Source: Kitagawia praeruptora
Taxonomy: Eukaryota; Streptophyta; Magnoliopsida; Apiales; Apiaceae
Assembly (NCBI GenBank): GCA_037693485.1
Contig: CM075345.1
Span: 86,200,001-86,264,000 of the forward strand
DNA length: 64,000 nt
Direction of reading: 5' to 3'
The notes under the pieces were generated by a model that saw only the letters and a list, made by a program, of their open reading frames with translations, did no database searches and was not told where the DNA came from. This document shows, piece after piece, positions 9,816 through 21,844 of this stretch. Numbering within the stretch: the stretch's first letter is position 1; every line of letters begins with the position of its first letter. The position numbers and the translations under genes are program-made.

Positions 9816-12800
9816 TCAACTGTTTGATGCTTCTTTTCCTTTACCACTTCCCTGATAAGATTCACCTCTGTCATCCTTAGTTCTTCTTTTATTTCTCCCA
9901 GTCTGTTTATCTCCTCCCCTAGTCTGTTGCCTTTTAACTGTTTTTATCTCCCCCTTTTTGACATTAGCAACATTAATTCCAAGAGATTCAGTAACAGAAC
10001 AAATGAGATTCATCAGAACTTCTTGATTTTCCATAATAGTGACTTGGTTATCTTCAAGTGTTTGAAGTCTTGATTGAATTTCAACTTTAGATTTCTGAAT
10101 GTCTTGTAGAACTTCAGAATTGACTTCAATGTTGGAAGTGTTGGAATATTTTCAGATTCAAGTCTTGTAGAAGAAGTTGCCTGTGTAGAATGATATTCAA
10201 GTAATAAAACTCGATTAGAGTTACAAACATCTTCATCTTTCTGATCTGAAGCTGCAATATGATCATCTTGTCCTTCACCAGTATTCTATGTACTAACATC
10301 TACAAAACCTGACTCCTCCTTAGATTGATCAGATACTGTTGATGTCTCAATTCTGACTGATATTGGTAGTACAAACAAAGGAATACTAGGATCATTAGGA
10401 ATATCTTCTGGTACTGGTGGTGTAGAAGTTTGTCTTAGCCTTTCACCTCTTCTGTTTATAATTCCTGCAAGCCTTTCTTTTTGCTTCTGAGCTATAACTT
10501 CTGGCTTTGAGTTGTGCTTTGCTAAGTCATTCTTCTCATACATCTTGATAAAAGAATAAGTACCAGCATCCATACCAGGATTGTTAGACCAAGATTCAGG
10601 AAAAACCTGATCCCAGAAATCAAATGATGGTGGTTTCCTAATTTTCTCTCCCTCACTATGGAGTTGATCATCCATACCCTCATTCTCACTTTGACTATCT
10701 AAAGTCAACACTCTTTCTACCTCTCCTTTTGCCTGGTCAGGAGACAGCCTCTCTGATTGTGGATCAATATCCATCTTTTCAAATGTATCACTCAAATTTG
10801 GATAAGTGCTCTCATGACCTACAGAAAAATAGAGTTTAGAAGAAGTTTTTATACCTGAACTCACATGGAGAGAGGGTTCCTCATATGGCAAGGGGCTTGA
10901 GGTTTTCTTCAAGGAGTGAGCTGCTATAATCTCTGAATCCTTACAATCATCTTCTTTCCTTCCAGAGACTACAGGCTCCAGTATACCACTTTCAGGTTCT
11001 CTACTAGACTCTGATGTCTTCAGTAATACTTCATTAGACACCATAGTTAGTACGTCACCGTCTTTAAGTGTTGTTTACTGAGACTCACCCTCAAGGTGGA
11101 TAGACTCTGACTGAATAATATTTGTTTGATCTTCAAGAAAACCAGTCAAAGTTATTCCTCCCATATCATAGGGTTTCTCACTTGCAATTTCAGTCATCAC
11201 AGAAGACCTTTCAACATCAGCTATCACAGCTCCTGAGTCATCCAACCTCTGACTAGATGGTTCTTGTGTTGTAGTGACTGTGATGTGATCTTTCCTACTA
11301 TCCACCACTGGTGCAATAGTATCTTCTGTTGACTGCATTCCACTATCTACTCTCTCCAGTTGTTCACCTTGAGCTGAAGCATCTTCAATAATGACATCCT
11401 TGTCAAATAAATATGCATGAAGTGATTGAAGTGCAACATGCTTCGAGAGTCCAAATTTCTTGACTAATTGTCTTCTGACAGATACATAGAAATACATCTT
11501 CATTAAGTCAAGTCTTTGATGTAGAAGTCCATATTCATCTGGAAATAAAAGTTTTGGTACTCTTTCAACCAGAAAATCTAGAACGGGCCTTGACAACTTC
11601 ACTTTGAGAGAAATTAGTCCCATAGCCAGTCTGTATGATAATGTAGTTTCCCATGAAGAATCAATATCCAGATCTCTATAGTCATTTGCTGACTTGATTG
11701 TTGCTTCATATGTAGAGACCTGCATGATATTAGTTGGACTAGACTCTGTGTGTGTAGGTGACAATTGAATCTTTCTCCTTGTTCTCCTGGTATAGTGAGC
11801 AAAAGATTTATCCTGAGAAGACTCAAGAGGTGTAGACACAGAAGTGATCTTGGGATGAGATCCTTTTTCAATAGACACAGTCTTTTGAGAGACAGTATCC
11901 AGTAACTGTTTTCCCTTTTTAAGTACTACAGTCTTTTGAGAGACTGTAGCCTGGCTGTGACTAGGTGTTTCATCTCTTTGTCCTAGCTTAGAAAGTCGAA
12001 TTGCAGCCTTCAATTCTTCTCTCTCAGCAAGAGATATATCATTATCATCTTCACTAGAACTACTACTACTTGACACAACAAATCTTCTCTTCCTTACAAC
12101 TGATGTCTTTTGAGAAATACCAGAGGTTGGTTTCTTTGAAACAATAGGCTATGGATTAAAATGTTGTTCTTGATTTGTTTCAGAGACTATAATGTTTTGG
12201 GCTACTTGAGTAGACACAGGTGAGTTCTCCTCCAAATGAGATTCCTGAGCCATTTCACCACAAAAGAAAGAAGAATTGTAGAGAGTAGGAAGATGAGTTT
12301 TAAGAATTACCTGAACATGATGTGGATAATGAATTGCAGGTATTTCATCTACATTCTTTTCATTGTCCTTCTTTGTAATGTCAGAGAAAATTCTCTTTTG
12401 CTGTACATAAGAAGAAACACAATGTTCTCTACCAAATCTAGCTTCAACATCAGGAATGAAATTGTTAATAAACATTTGCATAAATCTATGATAATAAACC
12501 ATTTTCCTGTTTTGATCTCTTGACCCAAGTTTAAGACTCATCTGAATTAAGATAATGTGACCAATGTTAATTACTCTGTCATAAAGCAAACTGTAAGCAA
12601 TATGTGAAGTAACAGAAGTAATTTGCTGAAAAGAACTACATTTACCAGTAAAACATTTAGCAATTTGATCAAAGAAGAAAGACCATTCCTTTCTAAGAAA
12701 AGACCTATTTAACTGGCTCATGTTATCTCGAGGTCCACTATAACCTAATGCAGACAACATAGTTCTTACATCATCATCAGATGGTTCACTTGTATAATTA

Positions 12801-13135
12801 TCAGTAACAGGTAATCGAAGTACTGAATTAACAATAGATTCAGTAATTTCATAAGTATCTTGTCCTAAGTATAGAACAATCTTACCTGATTGACTCTGAG
12901 TAGAATCAATTACCTCAGCATTCTCCCAAGCTTGTGAAACAGCAGCTTGATTTATTTCTGGAGATGCTGTCAATGCATAACTCAGTGGTCCTGTCGCCAT
13001 GAAGTCCGTTATCGGATGAAAATCAGCTAATACTCCTTTCTTGCCGGTGATTGCTGCAACATGATTATTCATCATAAAATCAAAGTCACCAAACTTGAAA
13101 GCTACTGCTTTAGATAGACTTCTTTGAGCTGCCAT
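9816..13135 (-). pseudogene. Copia I env-like (SIRE ORF downstream of pol), interrupted
   Basis: It starts with ATG at 13135 (MAAQRSLSKAVAFKFGD) and runs in one frame to about 10040. It is broken by in-frame stops at about 12149, 11075 and 10286, then by a frame change before the basic C-terminal tail at 10034-9816 (GRNKRRTKDD). The first 330 residues are folded-looking and resemble the N-terminal part of the Copia II protein (shared: sited after FxxFD/N, LSYAxTA, EWSFFFD, VQQKRIFSD). The middle is Ser/Thr/Glu-rich and disordered-looking, with repeated VSQKTV and a QAKGE motif. I see no signal peptide or clear membrane span, so the usual label env-like is positional. Function unknown. Confidence 0.8.
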
Positions 13136-13833
13136 TTTTGATCTGAAAAGAACTTGAGAAATCTTGAAATTGATTAGTGATTTTGAGAACTTGAATGAAT
13201 GTTTTTGCTTTAGGAAATACGAATTAGAAGTTAGTAATAAACAATCAGAGTCTCAAAATAAAGATATATTCAAATTCCTTCAGACCCACTAACCCACGTT
13301 GACACCTAGGTTGACAGGTGTCAGTCCCTGAAAAAAAAATGCAATTTACCCACGATTTTTGGAAAATAAAATCCAAAATTGATTTCAATTAAATAAATCA
13401 GGGTAAAATCAAAATAAAGTCAATACTGATCAGCTTCATTTTCTGATGTGATCTTTTTCACCAAGATAATCACAACTCTGAATGTGATTAAAAATAATAA
13501 AATAATCATCAATCCTGATGAAATCACTTTCATTTTCCTGATCACTATCATCCTGATTCCAAAGATTAAATGGAGTTCCACGTGGCAATTTTAGAATTTA
13601 ACCTGAAGAGAACATCAATAATCTAAACACAAAACTTGTTAGATTGTCAAAAATATCTTGGAAATATGAAAGGACCAGTCATACGTATAGATATATACGC
13701 CGATACATTGAATATTTAAAATGACTGTTCAGCTTCTCACTCTTTCCTTTATAAACCCTTGATGTCTTTTGCATTTCTTAACTCCAAAAACACACAAAAC
13801 CTCTCTGTAAACACAGAACTTCCATAAAATACA
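13136..13833. promoter_or_regulatory. divergent spacer between env-like ORF and antisense ORF
   Basis: A 698-bp spacer between two divergent reading frames. It holds a palindromic G-box CCACGTGG (13578-13585), an 8-bp inverted repeat TGACACCT/AGGTGTCA (13300-13307 with 13316-13323) and exact or near ATCCTGAT motifs (13512, 13533, 13550). A TATA-like TTTATAAACC lies at about 13748-13757, some 80 bp before the antisense ATG. The following leader is A/C-rich as in plant 5' UTRs. That it drives transcription is inferred. Confidence 0.5.
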
Positions 13834-14214
13834 ATGACCTTCAATCCAATCTTTCGATTTCTCACAGATGATGAACACCAAAGATTCAATATTCGTCTCT
13901 TTGAAGAGATGACTTTTCTCATCGTTTTTGACATGATTGGAGTAGATCCATATAATGTCCAGAACCTTCTCTTAGAACATCCATCTGTTGGATACAATCA
14001 CCCTCTAACCTCTTCAAGACTTGAGGATGAAGAATTTGGCCGAGAGTCTGAGGTTGATCTTGATGGGGATCCTATACATTCAAGTCAGCTGCTCTCATTC
14101 AAGTTGCCCAGACAAGGAATCCAAGAGCAGATGAGGCTGTTCAAATCCCCTGATGGATTTCTTGAGATGCTCCTTGTCCTGTATCTCAGAATTCATTTTA
14201 TTAGACAAGTATAG
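13834..14214 (+). CDS. antisense ORF of 126 codons inside Copia I, unknown function
   Basis: A plus-strand ORF opposite to every other gene of Copia I, between RNase H (ends at 14675) and the env-like ORF (starts at 13135). It begins MTFNPIFRFLTDDEHQRFNI and ends ...RIHFIRQV. It is acidic, with a hydrophobic stretch FLIVFDMI, and has no signal peptide or recognised motif. The ATG sits in AAATACAATGACC, preceded by a TATA-like site and an A/C-rich leader. AATGAAAATA at about 14281 may serve as a poly(A) signal. Copia II has only about 500 bp at this place and no counterpart. It may be an element-encoded accessory gene or a captured gene; no stop interrupts it although neighbouring frames are broken. 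Confidence 0.5.
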   Translation: MTFNPIFRFLTDDEHQRFNIRLFEEMTFLIVFDMIGVDPYNVQNLLLEHPSVGYNHPLTSSRLEDEEFGRESEVDLDGDPIHSSQLLSFKLPRQGIQEQMRLFKSPDGFLEMLLVLYLRIHFIRQV

Positions 14215-14674
14215 GATTATCAGTAGAAGTTAGACAAAAAGATGTTGTATTTCATTTCCATGTATGTAATGCTTTCAATTAATGAAAATACAATTTCTTA
14301 TTATCTACTTGTCTTTTGTTTTTATTGACTGATTTGAATGATAATATAAACTATCAGTATGAATGAATTAAAACTTGATTGCCTAGACTTAACAAAACTC
14401 AGAATTAGACCACTATATTACATGAACTTCGGGATTTGAAACAATAGCAAACATAAATTTCACAATCCTGATACTGAGAATGAAATCCTGATGACGTCAG
14501 CATACTGATAGTAATCCTGATTCTGATGTTTATTAACAAGTCTATCATACTGAAATTTATCAAGGCAAAGTGTTATAGCTAAAGCATTTAACAATCAAAT
14601 ATAGACCCTGACAAGAATATCAAGTCTATAAGCTGAAAACAACATACCTTGCTACTTTTGCAGATGTTAAAGAT
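14215..14674. other. spacer downstream of antisense ORF
   Basis: 460 bp without a gene. It carries three exact ATCCTGAT motifs (14465, 14485, 14514) and an overlapping palindromic TGACGTCA (14492-14499), the core of bZIP-type binding sites. The copies echo those in the LTRs. Confidence 0.6.
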
Positions 14675-15232
14675 CTAGAAATTTAACATTCCTAACTCAC
14701 TTACTAATCTACTGAATGTAGCCTCATCAAGTGGTTTAGTTAGAATATCTGCAAGCTGTTTGTCAGTAGGAACAAAATGAAGTTCCACATTACCATTCTC
14801 AATATGTTCTCTAATAAAATGATACCTGACATCAATGTGCTTAGTCCTTGAATGTTGAACTGGATTTTCTGCAATTTTGAAAGCACTAGTATTATCACAA
14901 AACATAGGAATATTACTAAGTGTCATACCATAATCCATCAACTGATTTCTTATCCAAAGGAGTTGTACACAACAACTGCCTGCTGCTATATACCCAGCTT
15001 CTGCAGTTGAGGTTGAAACAGATTGTTGCTTCTTTCTTGCCCAAGAAATCAATCTATTTCCAAAGAATTGACATGTACCTGTAGTGCTTTTCCTATCTAT
15101 CTTACACCCTGCATAATCAGAGTCTGAATAGCCAATTAGGAAGAAATCAGATTCTCTAGGACACCACAAACCAAGATTTGGAGTTCCTTTGAGATATCTA
15201 AAAATTCACTTCACAGTAATTAAATGAGATTC
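14675..15232 (-). pseudogene. Copia I RNase H (C-terminal end of pol)
   Basis: Continuation of the RT after CACTA II. It reads YSDSDYAGC, KSTTGTCQFFG, STAEAGYIAAGSCC, FCDNTSA, HSRTKHID and ADILTKPLDE, the full set of Copia RNase H marks. A TGA at 15206-15208 interrupts the piece next to the transposon where the family has an Arg before IFRYLKG. The usual second Glu of STAEAEY is Gly. It would have joined the RT part that ends at 19164. Confidence 0.92.
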
Positions 15233-18200
15233 CACTACAAGAAATATGGGCTATTGCAACACCAAAAAAGTGTCATATTAGACCCCAAATGTGTTACAAT
15301 AGAGGTTTTTGCAATGCTTTTGCAAAAATTGAGCGTTGCATCTGCTGCCGTTGCAATAGACCCCTATAGCAACGTTTTATGCACTTATTGCAACATTTTT
15401 CAAGTATTACAATATCCCCTTTAGTGCAACACTTTTGTCTTGTTTAGTGACACTTTCATGATGTTGCAACAGACTTTTGCAACACCATTTTGTAACATAT
15501 TTTAGTTGAAAGTGTTGCAAAGTAAATTTATTGCAACATTTTCATGTAACATTTTCTTTCCTATTGTAATGCTTTTGGTTTTTTTAGCAACATTTATATG
15601 CAACACTTTGTATTAGTCTAATTTGCAATATCCTTTTTGAAATGTCAATAAACCAACATAAAAATATATCAAACCAGGAATCACATTTACAATTTCCCAG
15701 GTAGCAAATCCAAAAGAGTATATGTCAATAAAGCCATAAAACCCAGACAAAGTTGGCTTATATCGTAAGATCATCTTACATCAAGTACATAAATTCAAAG
15801 TCGAAACACATAGTCGACTTGCACACCATAAATGTAAATAAAACTTAGTCTTTCCTAATAAAGTACTAAGCTATTTTCCATGAACCACCTTTTCCATGTT
15901 GCAATTGTTGTAGCTTTCAATACATGAATCTCCGAAGCCTTGCAGCGCATGTGTAGTTCTCTCCAGTGGTAAACATCCTATTGGAAAATAGGAACCCCTG
16001 TTATGAGTGCAAAATATTTGGTTTTCACGGCTTTGGGATTTTCATTAAACCATGCAGGTAGTGCCCAAAACATTAGCAAGCTGCATAGATATAAGATAAT
16101 ATTTCAGCATTGGAATTCTATAAGAACTGAGCAATCTGTAAACACTTATAGCAAAATTCTATTTCACACATGTAGCAAAACTCTGAAATTTGCAAATATA
16201 TATACACCTATATGATACCAGCACTACATCTATCACATGCTTCCTAGCTAGGTATAGCAAGTTTATGTATCTTTAGATATCTGATAACATAATTGGAGAA
16301 TTCCAGAAGTTTATTTGGTTAGCTGAAGCTTAAAGTCCGGTCTACGTACTATCATCTTACCTATATTTGGTAACTAGATGGTGAATCAAAACAAGAATCT
16401 CCAGCTTCGCAAAATTACATGGTTAACTATTTCACTTATTTCACTTATTCACTTATTTCTAGAAGTAACTCTACTTGCAAGTTTGGGCAACTAAGCAAGC
16501 AATAAGAAGCAGCAAAATAACAAACTTATATTAATTCTTTTTCTGAAAGGCAAAATAATAAACTATTCAATGCTTATAATTTCTCAATCAAAAAACATAT
16601 TACCCTTATCCTATGGAAACCCTTCTCTGCCAGGGAGAAAAAAAAGTGCCACTATTCTTATGATGACATAATTAATTTGAATTCACTTGCATGTATAACA
16701 AAGACAAATCAGCACACCCCATCACTCAACTTAATAACTATATAAATCTCTCCTCTCCCCCCCCAAAGTATAAGATCGAAACCAGCATCTTAAGGACTCT
16801 GCATTTCTCCCACACCTCAGGGTCCTCACATGATTACAGGAAATAAGGAATACCTACAAGGAAAAAGGCAACTTTTTTGTGATTCTTATCAGAAGCAATA
16901 TGTGCTGGTGTAAGGGCAGTGTTATCAGTCACAACCAAATCCTCCTTCGATCCAGCCTGCACTAATACTGTGCATGCTTCAAGGTTCCCCCTAATAGCAG
17001 CCCAATGAAGTGGTGAACAGCCTAAATTCATGAGATGGATTAAAAAATATGTAAGATACAATAAATTTATGGTTTACAAAATATCATTCTCTCATTCAAA
17101 TATACAATTTGGCTTAAAGATATGCAATATAAATCTATTATGCGTATTAAGGCAGAGCATTAATATATACCCTCTTTGTCCTGGCTTCCTCTAGATGCAT
17201 CCAAAAATAGAAGAAGGCGTATGAAATCAGTAAACCCTTTATATGCAGCCCTACCGTTTTAGAAAATTGATAATTATCATTGTTAAGTATTACATTTTAC
17301 ACGAGGTTACTCAAAGATTCAAAGGGAAAGCTGTATTTTAATTGCGAATTATTTCATGGCATGCAGCTGGTTAAGTTTTCTACCGGTAGTAAAGAGAAAT
17401 TTCATAGATAACCCATACCAGGTATTTCTCTTTCTACCTTACTAAGCAGAAAAAAAAACTAAATTGAACAGGTTGATCATATATTTCTACAGGCAAGATT
17501 TGTTCACAGAGACTTTACACAACTAAATTTATCAATAAATGCAGGAGTAAGCTTATAGATGCCACATGGAAAATAAAAAAAATGTTAATAAGTACTATAT
17601 CTTTTATACGCATAAATCTTTGAGAAACATATTATTCACAATGTAAGTCACTTAATTTGCATCCTTATAGTAAAACATATATTGTATTAAATTACTATTA
17701 TTATTTTTGTCATAGTCCAGGGTCAAACCTCTCAAGGGCCTGAAAGGCTGAATACATTATAAATGCCATTCATTCCAGCTAATACTGTATAGCAAATTAC
17801 TGCTTCAGTTAGTCATCTACTAAAAAGTAAAGTCAGCACCACATGTCAAGAAGATGAACAACATCAACCAGCGGCTTTCTATCTTGTGATCCTAACTCCT
17901 AAGACGGCCACGTAATCTCTAAAACATCAGCATACGAAGATATACCAACCTGATATCCATTGAGATCAGTAGCATTGACACGAGCACCCTCTTGTAACAA
18001 TAGCTCCGCAACCTGAACAGAACCTCTCACCGAACTCCAGTGCAATGCTGTTTGGCCAGTATGATCCGCAACATTCACATCTCCTCCGTGCTGCCAAACA
18101 AAACAAGTCTCAAACATCACTAATCTATATCACCCGTAAAATCCACTTAAAACACCAACATTCATCAACGATCAATCCTTACAACTAATAACTAACTTGT

Positions 18201-19163
18201 CGATTAATCACTCAACTTAAAAATAAATAAATCAAATTACAATTAAAATTAAAAAAAGGTGATTACCTCTAAAATATATTGAGCAGCGACGGGCCGGTTA
18301 TTAAGAGAAGCCCACTATAAAGCATAGTTGCCCAATCCATCAGGTTGAGAAACAGAGCAGCCTTCAGTTTCAACTAATCTCTGTAGCTACCATCGATAAA
18401 ATTGCGAGCATATAATTAAAACTAGTAATTACCACCACAAAATTGACACAAAATTACAACAAGATTAATACAAAATTCCCACAAATTTAACAAAGAATTC
18501 CTACGAATCAACACCAAATCCTACTAATTGAACACTTAATACCGGATTTAATCCAACATATAATTGAAAATTTTCACACGAATGCATATATATACATGTA
18601 TAATCCAATATAATCAAAAAAAATGGTTACTTTACCTCTAATTGAAGTTTTAATCAATATTTACTCTAATCTTTTCTCTAATCAATTTGGGGTTTTAGGG
18701 TTTGCTCTAATCAATTTTAGGGACTTGAGACAGAGAGAAGAACAAGAGGGATGAGTGAGAGAGATAAGTGAGTGAGAAAGATGGGAGAGAAAGAATCAAC
18801 GGAGAGTGGTGAGGTCGAGAGAGAAGAGCCGCTGAGATAGATAAGTTTACGTTTTTGTGTTTTAGTTCTGTGTAAGAAATATTTGGGAACCCGGCCTTTT
18901 TTATCCCGCCCAGCGAAAAAACAAGTTCCCGCCTATGATTTTGGAAAAATTGACCAAAAGTGTTTCGTCTATTGTAACATTTTTGTTAAAGTGTTACAAT
19001 TGTTATAAAAATTTAAAATGATCATTTTGCTTGCAACACTTTTCGTATTTATTATAACATTTTTTAAAATATTGCAATAGACTACCAAGTTTTGTGTCTA
19101 TTGTAATACTTTATGTAACACAAATATATATTGGGCTTGCAATAGCCCATATTTCTTGTAGTG
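15233..19163. mobile_element. CACTA transposon II, non-autonomous, carrying TIP1-like exons
   Basis: Ends are inverted CACTACAAGAAATATGGGCT (15233) and its complement ending at 19163. The 3-bp target duplication TTC lies at 15230-15232 and 19164-19166. Subterminal regions (15250-15640 and 18950-19140) carry many GCAACACTTTT and TGCAACATTTT motifs. No transposase frame is seen in 3,931 bp. The interior 16858-18380 holds exons of a host gene in minus orientation. The remainder, 15650-16850 and 18390-18940, shows no gene, though 18600-18860 resembles a plant 5' UTR rich in GAGAGA. Confidence 0.95.
16858..18380 (-). pseudogene. captured ankyrin-repeat exons of a TIP1-like protein S-acyltransferase
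   Basis: Four minus-strand exons with plausible splice sites: 18380-18267 (EGCSVSQPDGLGNYAL, stop, WASLNNRP), 18090-17950 (HGGDVNVADHTGQTALHWSS ... NGYQ), 17250-17171 (AAYKGFTDFIRLLLFLDASR) and 17021-16858 (CSPLHWAAIRGNLEACTVLV ... SDKNHKKVAFFL). This is the ankyrin region of plant TIP GROWTH DEFECTIVE 1-type palmitoyltransferases, which attach palmitate to cysteines of membrane proteins. An expected ankyrin exon between the second and third is absent. A TAG replaces the Gln before WASLNNRP. The DHHC catalytic domain is missing. It cannot make a working enzyme but could produce antisense or small RNA against the parent gene. Confidence 0.9.
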
Positions 19164-21800
19164 TTCCTTAGGATCACTTTGGAATCTAGCACATAAACAG
19201 GTAGAAAACATTATATCTGGTCTACTTGCAGTTAGATATAACAATGAGCCTATCATGCCTCTATAACTAGTATTATCCACACTCTTTCCCTTAGGATCAG
19301 AGTCTAGTTTAGTGGCTGTTGCCATGGGTGTTTTTGCAACTGCACAGTCTTGAAAGTCAAATCTTCTTAAAAGATCTTTGATATACTTTGACTGATTAAT
19401 GAAAATACCAGTCTCAGTCTGTTTGACCTGCAAGCCTAAGAAATAATTTAATTCACCCATCATGCTCATCTGATACTTAGACTGCATAAGCTTGCTAAAC
19501 TTAGCACACAACTTTTCATTAGTAGAGCCAAATATGATATCATCAACATAAACTTGAACTAAAATCAATTCACCTTTAATCTTTCTAAAGAATAGAGTTT
19601 TGTCAATTGTACCTCTTGTGAAGCCATTTTCAAGAAGAAATTTAGACAAAGTCTCATACCATGCTCTTGGTGCCTGCTTTAGTCCATAGAGTGCCTTGTC
19701 AAGTTTGTAGACATGATTTGGAAACTTTGGATCAACAAATCCAGGTGGCTGTTCCACATACACTTCCTCATCAAGTTTGCCATTTAGAAAAGCACTCTTT
19801 ACATCCATCTGGTATACCTTGAATTTTGAATGAGCTGCAAATGCAAGAAACATTCTGATTGCTTCCAATATTGCTACAGGTGCAAAGGTCTCATCATAAT
19901 CAATGCCTTCTTCCTGAGAATAACCCTTGGCCACCAGTCTTGCTTTGTTTCTTACAATCATACCAGATTCATCTAGCTTGTTTCTGAAAACCCATTTTCT
20001 ACCAACATGAATAGATCTATCTTTAGGTCTTGGTACCAGTTTCCAGACTTTGTTTCTCTCAAACTCATTTAACTCCTCCTGCAATGCAATTACCCAATTA
20101 GGATCCTGTAAGGCTTCTTCAATCTTCTTAGGTTCATTCTTTGAGAGAAAGTAACTATACAAGCATTCATTTTGAATTAATCTTCTAGTTTGAACACCAC
20201 TATTTGGATCACCAATAATCAAATCTTCAGTATGATCCTTTGTCCATTTTCTAACAGGTGGTAGATTGACTCTGCTAGTCTCTCCCCCTAAGGTAGTGGT
20301 ATCTCTTATAGAAGAATTCTCTCTGCCTTCAATAACTCCCATTTGATCAATAGATTCCATATTGCTGCTAGTTACTAATCTTTCCTCAGTAGACTCTGAA
20401 AGATCAGTTCCTGATGGAGTAGACTCTGAATAGCTAGTCTGCTCCTGATGATCACTGTGTTCTCTTTGATTTATTTGCTCCCCCTCAACAGTAGCATTCC
20501 TTTGAGAAGCAATAGAAATTCCTTCTGAAGAACCTTCATAATCACTGGAGATTATAACATCAAATGCAATATGAATTGATTCCATAACAATGTGAGTTCT
20601 GAGATTATAAACTTTGAAGGCCTTAGATGCTGAATATCCTAGAAAGATTGCTTCATCCGATTTGGCTTCAAATTTTCCAAGTTGTTCTGGATGAACTTTT
20701 AGGACATAATATTTGCATCCAAAGATGTGAAAGTATTTCACACTTGGTTTCTTTCCTTTGATCATCTCATAGGGAGTTTTTCCATGACTATTTACCAAGG
20801 TACAGTTTTGAGTGAAACATGCAGTGTTAATAGCTTCTGCCCAAAAATAGGTTGGAAGTTTTGCATCTGCAAGCATGGTTCTTGCTGCCTCTATGAGAGT
20901 CCTGTTCTTTCTTTCCACTACACCATTTTGCTGAGGTGTACCAGGTGCAGAAAACTGTTGAGTAATTCCATTGTCTGCACAAAAATTCTCCATTGTAGAA
21001 TTCTTGAATTCTGTACCATTGTCACTCCTAAGTACTTTGACTTTGTACTCAGAGTTATTCTGAATATTCTTGACAAGTTCAATGATTTGCTAAGGAGCTT
21101 CATCCTTCTTGTGTAGAAAGAACACCCATGTAAACCTTGTGAAATCATCCACTATTACTAGAGCAAATCTTTTCTTGCTGATAGACATAATGTTTACTAG
21201 ACCAAACAGATCAAGATGTAGCATGTGAAATGGTTCAGTAATTGAATTTTCAGTCTTGCTCTTGAAAGTGGTTCTTCTTTGCTTTCCAAGCTGACATGCA
21301 TCACAAAGTCCATCTTGCACATAATTTGCCTGAGGTAGGCCTCTCACCATATTATGCTTAACAAGTTGATTAAGCTTCTTGAAGTTGAGATGTGAGAGTT
21401 TCTTGTGCCAACTCCAGCTTTCATCATTTGTTGCTTTGCTGTAGAGACATCTAACAATTCCTTTAGATGTATCACTTAAGCTGGCTTCACATATGTTACC
21501 ATGTCTTTGACCAGTTAGAACAATGTCTCCATTCTGCATATTCAAGATTTTGCATCCTTCTCTGTCAAAGATTGATTTGTAACCTTTATCACCCAGTTGA
21601 CTTATGCTTAAAAGAGTATGTTTCAAGCCTTCAACCAGTGCTACATTTTCTATGATGACATTCCCCAAAACAATTGAGCCATATCCCAGAGTTTCTCCTT
21701 TGTTGCCATCTCCAAATGATATTACTGGGCCAGCTTTCCTCTCAAACTTTGTAAGCAGGGACTTCTTTCCAGTCATATGTCCAGAGCATCCACTGTCCAA
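19164..21800 (-). pseudogene. Copia I pol: protease, integrase, reverse transcriptase
   Basis: It starts at the aspartic protease site LDSGCSGHMTG (21800). The GAG-pre-integrase zinc motif (HKKLSHLNF ... CDACQLGKQ) and the integrase core follow (VDDFTRFTW; SDNGTEF; VERKNRTLIE), then the RT with YVDDIIFGS near 19530. A TAG at 21090 breaks the integrase in frame. The RT is cut by CACTA II at 19164 just after the FQSDPKE segment; the matching RNase H lies at 14675-15232. The pol frame is -1 relative to gag. Motif wording (NEFERNKVWKLVP, VYVEQPPGF) is typical of SIRE elements. Confidence 0.93.
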
Positions 21801-21844
21801 GATAATTGAATGCTTCTTTCCTGTGCCCTACAAACAAAAAGTAA

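Noticed and set aside
16834..18120. Functional ankyrin-repeat gene
   Set aside because: Exons are missing, one has a stop, the DHHC catalytic domain is absent, and the whole lies between CACTA terminal repeats with a target duplication. It is a captured fragment.
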